Source: Inia geoffrensis (taxonomy: Eukaryota; Chordata; Mammalia; Artiodactyla; Iniidae). From it: a stretch of 64,000 bases of DNA. A model generated the notes under the pieces. That model had not been told where the DNA came from and ran no database searches. It saw only the letters and a list, made by a program, of their open reading frames with translations. The stretch spans positions 153,030,237 through 153,094,236 of the forward strand of contig CM070899.1 in NCBI GenBank assembly GCA_036417435.1. The letters are read 5' to 3'. Each line of letters begins with the position of its first letter. Position 1 is the stretch's first letter. This document shows, piece after piece, positions 1-11,800 of this stretch. The position numbers and the translations under genes are program-made.

Positions 1-370
1 CAGGACTCCAAGATTGACTTAGCTGGGCAGTTCCGGCTCAGGCGCTCTCCTGAGGTTGCAGCCAAGCTCTCAGCCAGAACCACAGTCATTTGAAGCTTTG
101 CCTGAACCTGGACCTGCCTCCAAGCTCCACCTCGAGCTCACTCAGTTCCTTGTCACACCAACCTCTCCAGAGGGCTGCTGGCTTTCTCCAGAGCACATGA
201 CCAGAGAGACAGAGACTGAGATGGAGGTGCATTGACTTTCATAAGCTAATCTCAGAAATGACATACTCTAATGTCTACAGTATCCTATTGTTTACACACA
301 CCAGCCCTGATAAGATGTAGGAGGGGATGACACCAGGGTGCGAATGCCAGGAAGCAGTGATCATTGGAGG
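1..370 (+). repeat. Probable ancient interspersed repeat
   Basis: The text tcctgaggttgcagccaagc, then tcagttccttgtcacaccaa and tattgtttacacacaccagc, recalls an old mammalian repeat whose family I cannot name with confidence. The left edge is cut by the window. Confidence 0.4.
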
Positions 371-3300
371 TCGGCTACCTCACTGATGCAGTTGAAGGTG
401 AATGCCGGTTGTCCTGAAATGCTTGTAAAGGGGTTAGAGGATGCCTAGGGTCTCGGCGCAAGGAGGGACGTGGGAGCCTGAGTGTCCCTCCCCTTTGTTT
501 TGCAGCTGAGGAAGCTGAAGTTTAGGGATTTACTGGAGAGTATGCAGCCACTCTTGTCAGGAGCCCAGGGTCTCAGTCTTGCCTTGGTCCGAGTGAGAAG
601 GACCACGCCTCACCCTCACCCAGCCTCACCCTCTCCCAGCCTCCTGCCTTTCCTCTGCCGATGCAGATGCTGGGGATCTAGCACGTCAAGACTTCAATCA
701 AGGTCACCTTGCCCAAGCCCTCACGAGTTCTTTCTTCCCCAGAGCTGTTTCCTCACATTTTCTTTCAGTCGAAACAAGAAAACAACCCCACTTATTTCCA
801 CACACCCTGCCCCTGCCACAGGGGTTGTTGGTAACTCATCCCCAGTAGCCCCAGAGAGCAGCATATGCCACCATGTTGGCATTGCCAGACACAAGTCTGT
901 GTTGGCCTTCTGGGATCCCATTGCCATTTGCAGACTGCTGTGGAACCATTTCAGAGCTCTGTGATCGATCTTTGAGTGAAATACAACACGGCCCCAAACG
1001 GGAAGGAGGTACGAGGGAGGTGTGCTATTGCACTCTGTTTCTTGACCTGGATGCTGTTTACACAGGTTGTTCAGGCTATGAAAACTCATCAGATTGCACA
1101 CTTGTGATTTGTACAATTTACTGTATGAATAGTACACTTAAAAGTTTTTTTAAAAAAACAGTCCCAAAGACAGGGACATATGTGTCTGGGAAGATCCCAG
1201 ACAGAAGAATTTTTCTGAGCTGTTGGCAACCTTTATTCTCCAGGCCCCACTGGGAAGCTCCACTCAGGTGGACTCATGGGTGGAAGATCTGAAAAGGGGC
1301 TAAAGGTAGAGGGTCCTTGGCAGCAAGATAAGAAGTAACGTTTGGGGTGAAAGTGGCATTCAGATAAGAAGTAATCCCCAGCATTGCTTACCTTTCTCAG
1401 CACTATCCCAAGCCTCAGTGACCCCAAAGCATCCTCAGCTGTAATGGGGCAATCAGGATGGGGGTGGGGTTCCTCAAGGTCAGGATCAAACAGTGCAGCC
1501 CTAAGTGCGTTTTCTTAGTGGACAGGTCAGTGGGATGGGGGAGAGACAGTAGGACAGGAGACAATGGGATCAGGCAGCACCATCAAGTAGAAGACCCAAG
1601 AAGGTGCTCACTGCTTTTCCTTTGGATGTGCCCCACTTTACCCCCTGTTCTCCAAACTCCATCTTGGGCTTAACCCTTTTAGGCACTGGTTCACCATCTT
1701 TCTCTAGACCCTGGGAGACAACAGCAATCAGGCCATCATAGAAGGAAGACCCAGCTCACCTCCTTGAGGACCCAGGTCCATGCACACCCTGCCTCAGCCG
1801 CTCTCCTGCCCCACCCCCGAGCTGGGGCTTTCCCAATCCAGCAGGCTCTGCAGCCAGTTGCAGGCTGGTGGAATGAGACGGGACCTACTGGGCTGAGCAG
1901 TCCCTCCACAGTTCACACCCCAGTCCTGGTTGGTCATCAGCCCATAGCTTCTTTGCCAGCACAGTGCCCAGCACTTGTTGGCTGTTCAGATGCTTGATGA
2001 GGAAGGAGGGGCCTCAGGCAGGCCTTTCCCCACACCTACCTCCAGCATGTGGAACCATGGTAGGAATTAGAGGGACTGAGAGGGACGTGAATGTGCTGAG
2101 GAGGCAGGGAAGAAATTGGTGGTGAGGATCCTGGCTGTCCAGCAGCCAGGTCTCGGTGGGGGGGCAGGGGAAGGGTCCAGAACTTTCCTGTTTTTCCTCC
2201 TTTGCCCAGTAAGGCTAGGGAAAACCCTGTCACAGCGACTTACCTACCCAACACCCATCCCTTCAATCTGCAGGCTATGCTGAGAGGTGACCTTCAAGAT
2301 GCCCAGCAGAAGGTACTGCACTAGCCCAGGGGCTTGCCCTGGGGCTGACAGGCTGGGGGGGTTCAGGCACGGGCACAGCTAATGCCCCCTGCTCGGGGTC
2401 CTTGTAGTGGCTTCCTTAGTATCCCTAGATGGATCTGTTCCCCCGTCATTGCAGCTAGCCAGCTACAGCAACCTAGCCAAAAACTGAAGCCATTCCTTTT
2501 AGCCATTTGCCGGAGTACCACCTGGAAGCCATCCTGGACTGGGCTCCTGTTCTCAGCCCCTCCCTGTGTTCATTGTCCTCTGACCTGTCAAGGCCTGTGG
2601 TCAAGCTCAGACCACACTTGGACCTCCTGGGTCCTCACTAATGCTCTACCTGACCCTCGCCGGGGGCACATTCTGCCTCAGTGCCACTCCCCGTGCTTCT
2701 GTCCATTTCTGGCCCCCTCCCCCGAACCCTCCCTGTGCACCAGCAGAGCCCTAAGAGCCCTTCCTAGTCTGCTCTGAGGTCCTGGGCCCCACATGAATCC
2801 CACAGCTCCATGGTTGCCCCTCAGTGCTCCTCATGGGACACATTAAGATCCAGGAGGCCTGTGACCACAATGGCAGAGACTTGGATCAGTGAGAAAATAC
2901 AGGCTATGATATGGGTTGGAAAGAAGAATGTTCTGGAGAGAAGTGAGGTCCCCCTCAGGCCCTGTATGTCTGATCTGTTTCCACCAGTGTGCCCCAGGCA
3001 GGCCCTGTCTTATCCCTGCAGAGACTCACTCGGGGATGCCAACGTGGCAGGGCTGTGGAAGGTTCGGCCATGGACCTAGAGTCCAGGAAGATATGGGCTG
3101 GGCTGGGCTGGGCTGAGGTGGGGGCAGCTACTCTCCCTTCCCCTCTGACTGAGGTTTTCTCCCTGCAGACCATTCCCTAGAAGACAATGGGGTCCCTTCC
3201 CCTCCTGGGTTGAAGATTGCTACTTCTGCCTGTTTCCACAGTCCCAGGCTTCCCGGCTGGGCTCCTTCTCCCGACCAGCTGCTGACTCGGACTCTCCCTG

Positions 3301-3630
3301 CTTACACCTCGCTCTCCTGCCTCCTGCCTCTCCCCTGAGACAATCTCATGCACGAGAATCATTTTCTTAAGAAGGGTTGTTATTGCTAACCCCACAGCCT
3401 GGGACATGTTCCAGAGAAACCAACACAGGGCTGTGACTAAGGTTCCCGTGCTCTGGACCCTCATTCAGGGTTGGAGATCCTGGTGCCCTTTCCAAGAGGT
3501 TCTGGGAATCTGGGCTGTAAGCTCCTTGAGGGTTGTTAGAGTTCATGCCGTATATACTTCTGGTTCCTACAGAATCCACTCTGGGGCCTTTGCTGCAAAG
3601 TCCAGGTTGGTAAGGAATTCACTGATGATG
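371..3630. other. Intergenic DNA downstream of AP3B2, no gene recognised
   Basis: Apart from the degraded L1-like piece I see only unique-looking DNA with short random frames. A 39-bp exon-like segment at 2274-2312 is described among the findings. Confidence 0.6.
960..1155 (+). repeat. L1M/HAL1-like 3' end, degraded
   Basis: The text gaaaactcatcagattgcac and gaatagtacacttaaaagtt followed by an A-rich end resembles old L1 3'UTRs. Confidence 0.4.
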
Positions 3631-3966
3631 GATTTCCCTCGTGGTGCAGTGGTTAAGAATCTGCCTGCCAAAGCAGGGGACACGGGTTCGAGCCCTGGTC
3701 CAGGAAGTTCCCACATGCCGCGGAGCAACTAAGCCCGTGCGCCACAACTACTGAGCCTGCGCTCTAGAGCCACAACTGATAAGCCCGCACTCCATAACTA
3801 CTGAAGCTCGCGTGCCTAGAGCCCGTGCTCCGCAACAAGGGAAGCCACTGCAATGAGAAGTCCGCGCACCACAACCAAGAGTAGCCCCCGCTCGCCGCCA
3901 CTAGAGAAAGCCCGCGCGCAGCAACTAAGACCCAATGCAGCCAAAAATAAATAAATTTTTTTTAAA
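3631..3966 (+). mobile_element. CHR SINE, long form
   Basis: The tRNA-derived head (ggttaagaatctgcctgcc) is followed by the repeated ccacaactactgag body and an aaaataaataaattt tail. Imperfect flanking repeats gaattcactgatg and gaattctctgatg mark the insertion site. It lies downstream of AP3B2. Confidence 0.92.
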
Positions 3967-5444
3967 AAAGAATTCTCTGATGGTCCTTGTTCTAATTTCT
4001 TAGAAAATCGCTCCCACCTTCTTTCTTCTGTTGCGGGCAGTGCTGGTTCAGAGACACAAGTGAGAACAAGTCCACCGTTCGAGTGACCCATGACTGGTGG
4101 ATCAGTCCCATCTCAGAACCTGCAGCGACAAAAACAGTGATCCCAGGGAGACTTTGGGGCCCCAAGGCTCTCAGTGAAACAGCGGCCCCAGCTGCTGTCT
4201 GGTGCCACGGAGCCCAGCAAGTCCCCGGAGTCGGAGGCAGGGCTGTCCCCTGGCACTGCCTTTGTTCTCCTTCCCTGAGAAGAGGGCCACACCTGCTTCA
4301 CCCTGTCTTTCTCTAAACAGACTTGCTCAGTGACAGGGCTGTGAGGAGGTGTGGTCAAGGAACTAGAGTCTTGGTTACGGAGGATCAGGGCTGAGGCAGC
4401 ACGTCTCAAACTGTCACTGGAGTGTGCATCTTGTAACACAGTCAATCAAGGTGTCCTGGGACAAAGGCATCCCAAGGTCAAAACCAAGTAGGGGTAACAC
4501 TGTGAGCTGCAGCCCTTCTTAGAAGGAGTGGTGGGGTGGGGGTGGGGCTCACATGCACATTAGCATAATAAAGGCTCTGAGGAGGCCTGTGGGAAATAAA
4601 CTTCCTGTACGCCAATCCACGGTTCCTGAATTTACATGATTACAAACTTTTCTTTTTTCTTTTGGCACAACACATGCTAACGGAACACCTTTTACAGCTT
4701 TAGGAACCACTGCTGCTCAGCCTCTTTCCTCACCAGGAAAGGTATCAGGGAGGGGCCCTGACCCTCACTGCCACCCCTAGAAGACTTGTCCCAGGTGTGG
4801 AGGCTCTACATCCTCACCACTCAAGTGTGTCCACAGAGCAACTGCATCGGTCGCTGACATCTTGTTAGAAATGCAGAGTCTCAGGCCCCACCTCAGACCT
4901 ACCCATCTGAATCTGCATGATAACACACCCCCAGGTGATCTGATGAACGGCAGTTTGAGAAGCACTGGTCCACATCTCCTGTTCTTCCTTCTTCAAGATG
5001 GCCAGGTGGGTCATCTCCCCAGCTAGGTGGGGCTCTAGGCCCCATATCTAGATGTAGTTGACATATTTTGAACCTTGCACCTACGTTTGGGAATTCCCCA
5101 CATTATAAGCTCTCCTTCCCAAGGGCCCATGAGGGGAACCAAAAGGGACTGCCAGATGTCTAAGAGGCATCTTTGCAGAGGCTCAAAAAAAAGGACCAGG
5201 GAGTTCTTCCAGCTTGACCTCCCCATCCCTCATCAGATGTCTCTTACACAGAGATGCCTGGAGACTCGAAGATGGTCATCTTGGGGGTCCAACCAGAGTC
5301 ACCTCTTAGAGTCAGTCACAGCCTCCCCTAGAAAGTCAGTGGTGATCATTCACAAGGGTCAAACACAGTCACTCTTAAGGAGCTCTCCTCCCACCCCCCG
5401 CCAACCCCCTTAGGCAGAACCCAGAAGCAAGGAAAGGTGAGCCA
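3967..5444. other. Intergenic DNA between SINE and AP3B2 3' end
   Basis: This stretch holds the MER5A-like element at 4780-4968. Nothing else is recognised. Confidence 0.6.
4780..4968 (-). mobile_element. MER5A-like hAT element, reverse
   Basis: The end gcagtttgagaagcactgg and the internal acccccaggtgatctgat match MER5A read backwards. Confidence 0.72.
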
Positions 5445-5732
5445 GCATCTAGGGAGAAGACATTTTATTGAGATTTTGCCACATAAATAGCTACACAAAG
5501 CTGGGAGTACTGAATGGAGCCCTGCCATCTCCCTCTGCACAGGTCACTAAGGAACCCATGGGGAGGAGAATTGGGAGGGAGCCTGGTCATGACCAGAGAG
5601 AGAGGACCCCCAGATGCTATCTGGAATGAGGAGTCTGATATGAGAGAGAGAAAGAAAGAGAGAGAGAGGCTAACAGCGTAGATGTCACGAGGGAGGGACA
5701 AGTGATGGTCAAAGAGGTCACAGCACTTAGGA
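5445..5732 (-). terminator. AP3B2: AP3B2 3'UTR and poly(A) signal
   Basis: The minus strand reads AATAAA at 5469-5464, about 265 nt after the stop codon. I infer cleavage near 5445. The UTR holds a GA-rich run at 5642-5668. No other canonical hexamer lies between the stop and this site. Confidence 0.75.
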
Positions 5733-5883
5733 TCACTGGGTCAGAGCCTGTACCACGTCCTTCACCAGCATGGTGCCGATCACCATCTTCTCACTGTTGA
5801 CTGTCAGCTGGGCAGCTCCAGTGGGCTGGGCGTCCAGGGTCAGCAGGACCAGGCTCCCGCTGGTCAGCGTCCTCCCTGCAAAC
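5733..5883 (-). CDS. AP3B2: AP3B2 terminal coding exon 27 (residues 1034-1083 and stop)
   Basis: The exon completes Arg1034 and encodes [20 protein letters not shown] through [17 protein letters not shown]. The TGA stop is at 5733-5735. The 3'UTR continues in the same exon toward the poly(A) signal at 5464-5469. Confidence 0.96.
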
Positions 5884-8800
5884 CTGAGGTGGGGGTAGAG
5901 GAATGAGCTCAACCCTGAGGCATGGGGCCCCTCCTTCAAATCAGGACCGAGAGCCCATCTCGTCCCCCTGCTGGTGGTCAGTACCTATACTCATCAGATG
6001 TCCCACAAGGGACACGACCCAGGTTGGCAGTGGCAGTCACTTTCTGCACCACAACGTGGTCACTACGACAGGTGTCTGGCAGCGTGAGCTTCTCTGTGAT
6101 CTCATTCATGCCCGACAGCTTTCCTGGGGACAGAGGTTATGATGAGGGCAAAGGCCACGGTGGGTACCACTGGGTCTGCCCACTGAGCACCCCCACCAAG
6201 TTCTACTCAGGCAGGGCAGGTCTGAATCTCCCTCACCAGTCTTGAGGAGGGGCTACTTCCCTCTCGGACCTGGCCCTCCCTCAGGGCGCCTTGGTCAGCC
6301 TCCCACCCCACCCAGGGCTCTATCCATACTGCTGAGCAGAAACTGACTGGGTGCTTCCCCACTGTCAGACATCTGGGCCACCAGCCCCTTGGGAGTGGCC
6401 AGTGGACTTGGTGGCCAGTCAGTACTGAGAGGTTTCCTCCACCTTTTCGTCTTTCCTGGTTGGCCCTCCAACCCAAGTGCAACTCTCTCCCAGCTCCTGG
6501 AGGCTGAGTCCTCACAAAGAGATCACTGGTGGTCCTCACCTGACAGGCCAGAGTCCGGTTGTCACATGCAGCCCTCACAGGTGGACCCCTAATTTCACAT
6601 GTGGCAACAGCTCCAAACCTGTCCAGGACTCGTCACATCCCCAGGCACTCACAGCATCCCAAGAAACCCTCACTCTATGGGTCTGACCTCTCCTCTCCAC
6701 TCACACGCTCTACCCAGCCATGCGAGCTCCTCTGTCTGCCCTCCTGCCCACCTTCTCCTCAGCCTCTCTCTCCTCCTTCTGCTACTTCCACCATTCTTCT
6801 CCTCCTTTTGAGAAGGACATCCCTCTCCTGTCACTGTCATGCCCTCTGCTCCTAAGTAGTGATATTTTCTTGTCCCTGTACCTTTAGTCTCTCCATATCA
6901 AGTCTCCTCGTTCCTAAGAAGTCCTCTCTAGAAACAAGATACGTCATCATGCTAGTGCTGTGTCTCCCTCCCCAATGACCGCCAAGGTCATCCAAAGAGG
7001 ACTCCATTTCCCCAAGCCCTGGTCTCCTTTAACCCACTGCAACTGGCCTCTGCCCCCCTTTTGCAATGAGCCGCTGTCTCTGATGTCGGCAGCAGCTTCC
7101 TATCTGCTGGATCTGAAGGTCTTTGGTCATCTTGGCCTGCAGACCATCCAAGGCACTCTTCAACCTCCTCATCTCTTGTGGTTCTCCTCCCACCTCTCAC
7201 TGTTCCTTCTCTTTTCCCTCCCCTCCTTTTTCTCCTGAAGAAGGCAGGTTTTCCTCAAGGAAGGTCTTTGACCTTCTTATCTTCCCACCCATCTCTCTCC
7301 CAGGGTGATCTCACTCATATTCACAGCTTCAATTATCACCGCTATGCTCCTGACTCCAGCCTAGAAGTGTTTCCTGGGCACAGACCCACATTTTCAGTTG
7401 CATATTAAACACCTCTTCCTGAATTTCCCAAATGTATTTCAAAAGCAGCCTCTCCAAAACTGTCCAAGATCGTCCCCCCCTTTCCCTTGCCCAATCCATT
7501 CTTCTTTCTTCCAGGTCAGGGGTTTGGCAAATTACAGCCTGAAGGCCAAATACAACCTACCACCTGCATGGCCCACAATGGTTTGTTTTTGGTTTTGTTT
7601 TTTTAATATTTTTTACGTGCTGGGGGAAAAATCAAAGAGATATTTCATGACACATGAAGATTATATGAAATTCAAATTTGTGTCCATAAATAGAATTTTA
7701 TTGGAATGCAGCCACACTCATTCATTTATGTATTATCCGTGGCTGTTCTCGGGTTACAACGGCAAATTGCAGCAGAGATCACGTGACCCAGAAAGCCTGA
7801 AACATTTGCTTTATGACCCATTAGAGAAAAAGTTGGCTAACCCCTGGTCTAGGTGAACGGCACTGCCATTCTCCCTAGTATCTAAGCCAGACATTCTAGA
7901 GCCAGCTTATATGTCTCCCTCTCCACTTTCTTAGGGCAAACGCCCACGGCTTCCCTCTCCCCCACCTCAGCCTTGCATTCTTTTTGCTGTGGTTCTAATC
8001 CTGGTCACCATCTCTCATCAGATCTATTGCAATAGCCTTATAACTAGGCACAGAATTTAGTCCAAGGTCACATACCAAGCAAGTGGCACGTTCAGAACTT
8101 AAAGCCAGGCCTCATGAAGCCCCATGTTGCCTCCCACTTACACTGTTCTGCCTCTTTTTCCTGCTGCAGATTCTCTCAATTCCAGTCCTAGCTGTAAGTG
8201 TTGCCAGATTTCTCCTTCTGAAGCAGAAGTCTGAACCTGCCCCGTCTTTGCTCAAAACCTTCAATGACTCCCTCCACTGCTAGGAAAACGCGGTCTACAG
8301 TCCTTACCTCTCTAACGATGGAGTTGGACCCAATAACCTCTGTGACCCCTTCCAGCTCTGAAATTTTAGGACCGAAATCCTTTAGCATCGCGTTCAAGGC
8401 TTCCAGAAACTAGACCACCCATATTTTCAGCTTTGTTTTCACTACTCACCATTGCTAAGGGCTCCTATGCCCTAAAGCAAACCGCTCCCCTCCTTCCTTC
8501 CTGTAAATTTTCACTAACACCTACTCATAATGTTTCCCCCAGCTGGAATTCTGGCCTAGAATTTTCTGCTTGGCTGAGTTGAGACTGTCTCCAAAGCCTC
8601 ACTGAAGTGTCCCAGGCTCTGTGAAGCCTTTGCTGGAGCCACAAGCTGTGAGGCCTCCCTCCATCTGCAGGAGCTGAGGCTCCCTCAGCATGACTGTATG
8701 GTGGAGCTGAATGAGCCCCAGTGGATGGTCCTGAGCACCCTCCCTGCCCACCTCCAGGGAACACTCACCCTGTTCCTTCTTGAACTCATTTTCGCTCATG

Positions 8801-11800
8801 AACACAGGGGCCATAAGCTCCCCAACAGGTGGCTGAATGGAGACGTAGAACTGTCGGGTTTGGGTGCTGGGAAGGGTAGGAGAAGACAGAGGGAGAGGGA
8901 GTGAGGCCAGCATCTCTCCCCTCGCCTTGCACTGTGTCTGCAGGGAGGGCTTGAAGGCAGCAGGAGAGGGAGGTAAGAGACCTGAGGTCTTGGGATGCCC
9001 TCCAGACACACCAGATCATGATGTAGCCCCACCTAACACCACCTCCAGCTCCAGTTTATTCTGACCCCACCTCTCCCTAGCCATCCTCCTACTGCTCCAT
9101 GAGTTGGAAACATACCATAACTGGAAGTTGGCCGCCTGGGTCGAGTCACAGAAATTAATGCCCATGACAGCAGTAGCAGATTCTCCGGGTGCCAGGGACT
9201 CTGCAGCAGTGTAAGGCAGGGAAAGGGGGAGAGAAAGACAGCATCACCTGATAGGTCTGGAACCCTGACCCCTTCTCCCCTCCACTTGCAGAGCTGACCA
9301 CTCCTCTACGGAATCCTGGCCTTCTGAGCCCCTGGAGAGACTGTTCCTGAGTTTCTCCTGAAATGTAAACACCCTTCCCCCACTCACCCTCACCCCCGTT
9401 AAGTCAGTGCTGAAACAGCCAAGGCTCAAGCACCTCTTGCCCTGAGACAGACTTGCTCATTTCCTAGTCTGTCTTGTCAATGGATTGTGCCAGATGCCAT
9501 CTCCATACCCCCATATCCTAGACCCTGGCCTGGCACAGAGGGGGGCTTCAGAAACCACAGAAAGACCAACTCCACCCAGGAGCCTCCTCCACCACGTCCA
9601 AGGCCCTTCCGCACCGATTTCAGGAAATTCCTGGATGCTGATGCCAGCGGGCAGTTTGGGGGTGCCCACATGTAGGCCCTTGATGGGGGTATCAGAGCTG
9701 TTGGAGAAGTGGATGTGCACAGACACCATGTGGGGGTCCCCAGAGAAAGGTTGGCGGCTGAAGGTGTAGTCCACAACCAGCCCCTCGCCAGCTACGCGGT
9801 GCAGCAGCTCCTGTCTCCCAACACCCAACACTGGACTCAGCAGCTGGAGGGGAGGAGGATGAGGGGAAGTATGGAAATGAACAACAAGGCAAGAGCCTGT
9901 CCCAGCCTTGTCCCTACTTATGGTCACAGCAACGGAGGCTCAAAGCCATCCCTCCATCAGACCCCCTTCACACAAATCCATACCGTAGGATACGGCACAG
10001 AGATGTGTCCCTGCCCCAGCCCTGTCCCTCCCCATCCCACTCACCGAGGGCACCAGTGGGGAGTCTGTGAGCGTCAAGCCCTCTAGGTCAGCAGCCAGGC
10101 TGGTGGACACAGCCGTGGGGGGAGACACAGGCTGGACACTGGGAGGGGTGACTGTGGGAGTATATGAGAAACATTATGACGAGGGAGAGGCAAAGTGGAA
10201 TTGGCTTGGATGGAGCAGGAGCCCAAGGCCTAGGGAGTAGACGGCTCAGCACCACGGACAGTGAGGCACGTGGCAGCCTGGTGGCTCCATGGAGATATCC
10301 ATCCTTGACCCCAACCCCACACCTGGAGAGGTTGTCCTGCTGCCCTCTCAGGCCCAAAGATGGATTCTGTCTGCTCCTCCCACCCCAAAACCCCGAGGAA
10401 CCTAGCCCAGAGCACCCATGGCCCTTCCTAAGTCATACTCCCCAGGCCTCCTTCCCCCTGTGACTTCTACCACCCAAACTCACAGTCCTCTAGATCAAGC
10501 AGGGAGATCTCCTTGGCTGCAGGGGCACTTTTGCTGCTAGGAGGCTGGAAGAGAAAAGCGGGATGTGAGTGTGGAAGGGGAGCACCTTGGCCCGGGCTGG
10601 GTTATGGGGAGGTGCCTGTGGCCCAGGGGCTGGGGAGGGCCCCAGTCCATACGCCCATCCCCTTCCTGCCCCAAGGCGCTCACTGTTTTTTTCCTCCAGG
10701 AGGCAGGTTCCACCTGCTCCTCCTCTGTCTCTGATGTCATCTCAGACTCTGACGAGCTGCTGCTGGGATCACTGCCCTCCTCTGAGGACGAGCCGCCTTC
10801 TTGTTCCTCTGGCACCTTCTTCTTCATCTTCCTCTTCTTACCTTCCTCCTCACTACGTTCACTGGAGGAAAGGGGGCAAACAGGTCTGGGGCCCAGCCTG
10901 GATGACCCCTTCTTGCGTCACAGAAGAGCAGGGAAAGCCTTGAACATTGGGGGTGAGGGTGGGGAGCCTGGGCCAGCGGACTCCACACCTAAGCTCCTAG
11001 GCCTGGGTCGCAGTGAGAGCTTTAGACCAGCCTGTGCCAGCTCGGGCCCCTTCCCTGACTACTGCTTCATTCTGCGCCCCACGCAGAGACCTCCTGCGGC
11101 CATCACGTGAGCAGAACAGCTCCTGAGGAGGCTCAGGGACTCTCAGGAGACCGGCTAAGGCTGGGGGTTAGCCCTGCGTCTCCAAGGGAGAGCCCTGGAG
11201 CCGCCCAGTCACCTTACCTCTCACTGCTCCTCCCCTTCTCCTCGTCCTCATCCTGGTCTTTGTTGTCGGACTCACTGCTGGACTCCCCAGAGCCGCTCTC
11301 GCTGCTGCTCTTACTGTCCGATTCACTCTCGGACTCAGGGTCTGTGGAAGGACTGTCTCAGGCTTCCCTCCCTCGTGTGCAGGCCTCCTGGGGAGCCCTG
11401 GACACCCAGCTTCAGGCTCTGCACTGAAGCAGCAAACTCACCTCTTCTCCCTCCAACCCCCCGACCTGCTCCCGGCCCCAGATGCCAACCAAACCGACTG
11501 GAACACAGGTGGACCCGTGTGGATAGAGACCTACACAAGCACACACACATCTGGGATGTGCAATCCTCAAAAGCATAAACACACATATAGGTGCACACAA
11601 GGAGGCGCACACCCCCTTGGACACGTGACCATCTAATACAGGAGCACACACGTGCGCCAGATAGTCAGCCACAAGGCACACACGCAGGCAGGAGCACAGG
11701 GGCCCAGCTCTGCCCATCTCCTCACCACTGTCTGCAGACTCTGTGGGCCCTGACTCTCCCTCAGAGTCTGAGTAGAAGGGTTTCTCCTTCTCCTTCCTCT

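Noticed and set aside
3641..3720. tRNA-like boxes (ggttcgagcc) seen in many places
   Set aside because: They are the tRNA-derived heads of SINEs and lack a complete cloverleaf, so they are not tRNA genes.
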